64,000 nucleotides of DNA from Sparassis latifolia (lineage: Eukaryota > Basidiomycota > Agaricomycetes > Polyporales > Sparassidaceae). The notes below the pieces were generated by a model. The model saw only the letters and a program-made list of their open reading frames with translations. It was not told the origin of the DNA and did no database searches. Positions 61,096 to 64,000 of this stretch are shown in pieces (the stretch's first letter is position 1; the number at the start of each line of letters is the position of its first letter). The stretch is taken from the NCBI GenBank assembly GCA_018466975.1, contig CM031559.1, forward strand, positions 1,550,001-1,614,000, written 5' to 3'. Both the position numbers and the translations under genes were made by a program.

Positions 61096-61308
61096 CATCA
61101 GGAAAACCCCACTTTTCCTTAAAAGGACACTTAAATAACTTAAATGGACTTATGATCCTTATTTAAGGACATAAGGACATAAAGGGCCTAAGGCATATTC
61201 CCTGAGTGTCTGAAATTCGACTTATTTGAACACTTATGGCCTTAAATAAGGGTTGTCAGACCCAAAAGTCTAAATAAGTCCATAAGAGAAAGTTGGGTTT
61301 TCCTGATG
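61096..61308. mobile_element. 213-bp MITE derived from the KDZ element
   Basis: It begins CATCAGGAAAACCCCAC and ends GGGTTTTCCTGATG. Its left half matches 48512-48626 and its right half matches 60792-60896. It is flanked by AA on both sides. It has no coding capacity and would need a transposase from elsewhere. Confidence 0.9.
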
Positions 61309-62626
61309 AAGTTCACGGAAGTCAGAACTCCAACGTGGGAGAAGTAATGTTGCGTATGTGTCAGACTCTAGAAGTGAACCTGTTGACAGTGAAGAGGCAC
61401 TGCCGTATCATGTGAGTGTTTATTGAAGTGGTGTTATGTCCCATGTGTTTTTCCAAAATTTCAGTAACACACTTATTCTTTGCCAAGAACAATGGTTGAT
61501 CTTCCACTGCCCCAGCGGGGAGAAGCACCTGGAACCACAACATGAAAGGTTGGTGAGAAGTGACGGTAAGTACTCCTTGATTAGGACAAGCACCCTACGT
61601 ACCTACATTCTTGCTCGAAGAGCAAGCTATCCCAACTAGGGCTCGCAACCGTATCGTAATTACGGAAACATCCCAGTTCGTATCAGATACAGATCGTAGC
61701 GGCGCTCGCACCAGTCCCCAACTCTGACTGGGTGCTCACAGTTTTTGTATGAGCAAGGGTGTATGATCAATACATATAGTACAAGTACAGGTGGTGTGGT
61801 AGTTACAGTAATCAAAAACTACATGAGCAAGCCTTCATTGTCCTAGGCTCATAGATACAGCCTTTAGTTACCTGCAGGAAAGACAGTTGTTCCTTTTATA
61901 CCATCATTGTCAGTTATAAAGGATAATCTTTAGTGCTTATAAGTTACAATTAAGGATAAAATCCAGGTTTAATAAGCAGGTCATGTACAAGAATAATCTA
62001 CTGAGATTATCCTTGGATTATCTCAAATCACTTAGGGTGCTTTAACCCTCCTAACATGCTGTACATAGTAGGATTAGACATGGATAATCCTATGATTATC
62101 TGCTATATATGATCCCTCAACTTGTAAAAGAGAATGATAATCCAAGAGATCATCCTCTTGTATAATCTCCACTAATGTAACTAACACAACTCATACCAGC
62201 AGATTATCCACTGTTAAACATCATAAGAATTGAAGGAAGATGAGCAGGTGTTGTAAGGGATTATCTAAGGATTATCCTGTATAAATAGCATAAGGATCAA
62301 CAAAGGATGAGTGGGGGTTTGTAAGGGATTATCTAAGGATTATCTCAATCATGAAACAACAGAACGACACCGAAGAATAATAGTAAAGGCATGCGTGGAG
62401 AAAATGCGACTGAACCTTACATCGGCCTTACTTCGAGAATCTCTTGCATTCAGTAGGGATAGCGATACGGGTAGACTTGCGCGGCAGAGTCGCAGCCCGT
62501 GTTAGTCACTTCTCACCGGCAACACTGCCTGCGACACTGTAGATACAATGAGAAAGTGTGTAAAATAAGTAATGATAACGTACCGAGGTTTCTTTGCTGG
62601 AGCCCGACCGCCACCCTTCACGTTTG
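61309..62626. other. AT-rich, repeat-rich region without a gene
   Basis: Short frames only. From about 61919 to 62350 it contains a dozen or so copies of GGATTATC or its complement GATAATCC, described separately. Confidence 0.5.
61919..62350. repeat. Cluster of GGATTATC/GATAATCC motifs with a two-copy tandem repeat
   Basis: Motif copies in both orientations occur at about 61920, 61990, 62006, 62018, 62083, 62092, 62137, 62202, 62259, 62269, 62322 and 62335. The last part (about 62225-62350) is two diverged copies of a ~62-bp unit, each containing TGTAAGGGATTATCTAAGGATTATC. Such clustering resembles the sub-terminal repeats of a DNA transposon. Confidence 0.75.
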
Positions 62627-63060
62627 ATGCAGACTAAGGCTCACTGTAGGTATTCTATTAGTGACAAATAAAGCAGTTACACAATGGAGCATGCATTGTG
62701 GAGGTTGTTTGCGCCTCCATCCCCTCCTCGTCTTCGCTGCCTTTGCTACCTTCTTGTCATCCCACCTGTCCTTGGGGCGCACGTCCGGATCATCCTTGCC
62801 TTCCGCATTTGTATCACCGCTTGAGCTGACTGGCACTGACATTGTCATCATCGCGCTGTCCTCCATCATCGCTGTTGTGATGTCCTCCGTCATCGTCATC
62901 ATTGTGTGCACCCTTAGTGGTCGATGCAGACTCAGGCGGCTCACTGTCGGTATTCTATTAGTGACAGATAGTGGTTACACAATGGAGCATGCACCGTGGA
63001 GGTTGGTTGCACCTCCGTCCCCTCCTCATCTGTCCTCCATCAATGTCATCGCGCTGTCCT
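62627..63060. repeat. Tandem duplication of an exon-intron unit
   Basis: Two copies with a period of about 295 bp. Each contains GATGCAGACTMAGG, GGTATTCTATTAGTGACA, TTACACAATGGAGCATGC and CCTCCRTCCCCTCCTC in this order, starting at about 62627 and 62922. They overlap the 3' part of the terminal minus-strand gene. Confidence 0.8.
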
Positions 63061-64000
63061 CCATCGTCATTGTCATCATGTCCACCATCGACGCTGTCAT
63101 GCTGTCCTCTGTCGTCATCGTGGTGCTGTCCATCAACGCCATGTTCACGCTCGCCCTCGTGCTCTCCCTCACTGTGCTCGTGGTCACTTCGGCGTTTGTT
63201 CTCCTTCGACACACGAGCGCCCTTCGACTTCGTAAGGTTAAGTTTCCTGTGCGATGGGGAGAGGACAACTACACTATCATCGTCATCGTCATCCTCTTCT
63301 GACTCAAGAACTATGATGTGGCCGCCATGGGACGATTCGCCTAGAATATTGACATTCTTACGACCTTTGATGTCTTCAGGGTGTACCATGAAGTGCAAGG
63401 CCACAGTGGTATCCTGACAGTCATGCATCTGAAGGTAAAGGGCCATGACTTCTGTGGCCTTCATCTTCTCTGGATCCCCGAGAGATCCACACCACATCTC
63501 GGGCACCACGTCGCACATGAGATCATTGAGCTCATTCCACGGGAGATCGGGAGGATCCATGACTGGATGGTGAGAAAAGTCTATTTCACATAGTTAGTAC
63601 GATAAAACATATTTCAAAATGAGAAGTACATACCCCATAAACCTTTCAAGTATTCCTTGAGAGTCTTCCTCACGCGCACGGGGGTCCAGTCATCCTCCAT
63701 TTGTAGAAGAACGGGCTTGCCAGTCACGTTGTCAGCCTTTCGGTTGACAGCTGCGGGTACTACTGTAAGGTTTAGAGACCCAGGTGAATGCACAGCCTAA
63801 AACTTACAAAACACTTGCTCCGCAAAGTGCATCCACCGCAAGCGTTCAGCTTCGCTACCCCCTTCGAATGTTGAAAAGTGTCCCGATTCTTGATTCAGCA
63901 TAACGTCCATGCTGAGAATGACATGAGAATGAGATAATACAAACAAGGGTGTGAACTTACCAAGTGAAATGAGTAGCTCCATCTCGGAGTTTATAGACCA
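62958..64000 (-). CDS. Incomplete gene of unknown function, cut by the window end
   Basis: Exons on the minus strand join in phase: an exon entering from beyond 64000 (...MELLISLG), MDVMLNQESGHFSTFEGGSEAERLRWMHFAEQVFC, then VVPAAVNRKADNVTGKPVLLQ...VRVRKTLKEYLKGLW, then DFSHHPVMDPPDLPWNELNDLMCDVVPEMWCGSLGDPEKMKATEVMALYLQM...VALHFMVHPEDIKGRKNVNILGE. The last exon becomes acidic, then a run of HDD/GGQ-rich repeats (about 63030-63200). The 5' end is missing. The 3' end is unclear because of the duplicated unit at 62627-63060: splicing at the CACG|GTGCATG donor changes frame, giving alternative tails. It has no recognised domain. It could be cargo of a second mobile element, since the adjacent region is repeat-rich, but that is inference. 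Confidence 0.5.

Noticed and set aside
61436..61639. 67-codon plus-strand frame near the MITE
   Set aside because: Isolated, no motif, and lies in AT-rich repeat DNA.

Overview
The window looks like nuclear DNA of a basidiomycete fungus, probably an agaricomycete. Genes are compact and carry many 50-60 nt GT-AG introns. Most products are ordinary fungal housekeeping proteins. There is one intron-containing tRNA-Tyr, and the right-hand part contains a DNA transposon of the KDZ (Kyakuja-Dileera-Zisupton) class, a class common in agaricomycetes. The taxonomic placement is inferred from these features; no search was run. All exon structures given here were worked out by eye from splice signals and reading-frame continuity.

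Positions 1-41.7 kb are a conserved genic region. In order: a glycine-rich protein (-), mitochondrial Mn/Fe superoxide dismutase (+), an F-box protein (+), a class I methyltransferase (-), tRNA-Tyr (-), a JmjC/cupin-8 protein (+), ATG13 (+), an ECM14-like pseudo-carboxypeptidase (-), a 19-exon ArAE/FUSC-type membrane protein (-), a broken gene of unknown function (+), transaldolase (-), a 4.3 kb stretch without a convincing gene, a GST-like protein (+), a large LRR protein with a PP1-docking-like motif (+), a DOT5-type peroxiredoxin (+), a WASP/Las17 protein (+) and calmodulin (+). They are separate single-gene units, not a metabolic cluster. Autophagy, actin, redox and calcium functions simply lie side by side.

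Positions 42.3-48.5 kb hold three tandem minus-strand paralogues of an unrecognised seven-exon gene.

Positions 48.5-60.9 kb are one inserted mobile element of about 12.4 kb. Its ends are CATCAGGAAAACCC and the reverse complement, flanked by TA on both sides. It carries a KDZ transposase gene with premature stops, a minus-strand gene with a conserved N-terminal half and a Pro/Ser-rich tail, and a plus-strand gene whose C-terminus is a viroplasmin/RNase H1 N-terminal-type domain. The element sits 37 bp from the start codon of the third tandem paralogue. The two other paralogues preserve a similar but uninterrupted upstream sequence, so they act as empty sites. A 213 bp internally deleted copy (MITE) lies 200 bp beyond the right end. 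Its deletion junction is the 7 bp GAGTGTC, which occurs near both ends of the large element.

Positions 61.3-64 kb are repeat-rich and AT-rich, with clustered GGATTATC/GATAATCC motifs. They end in an incomplete minus-strand gene of unknown function that runs off the window and contains a tandem duplication of an exon-intron unit.
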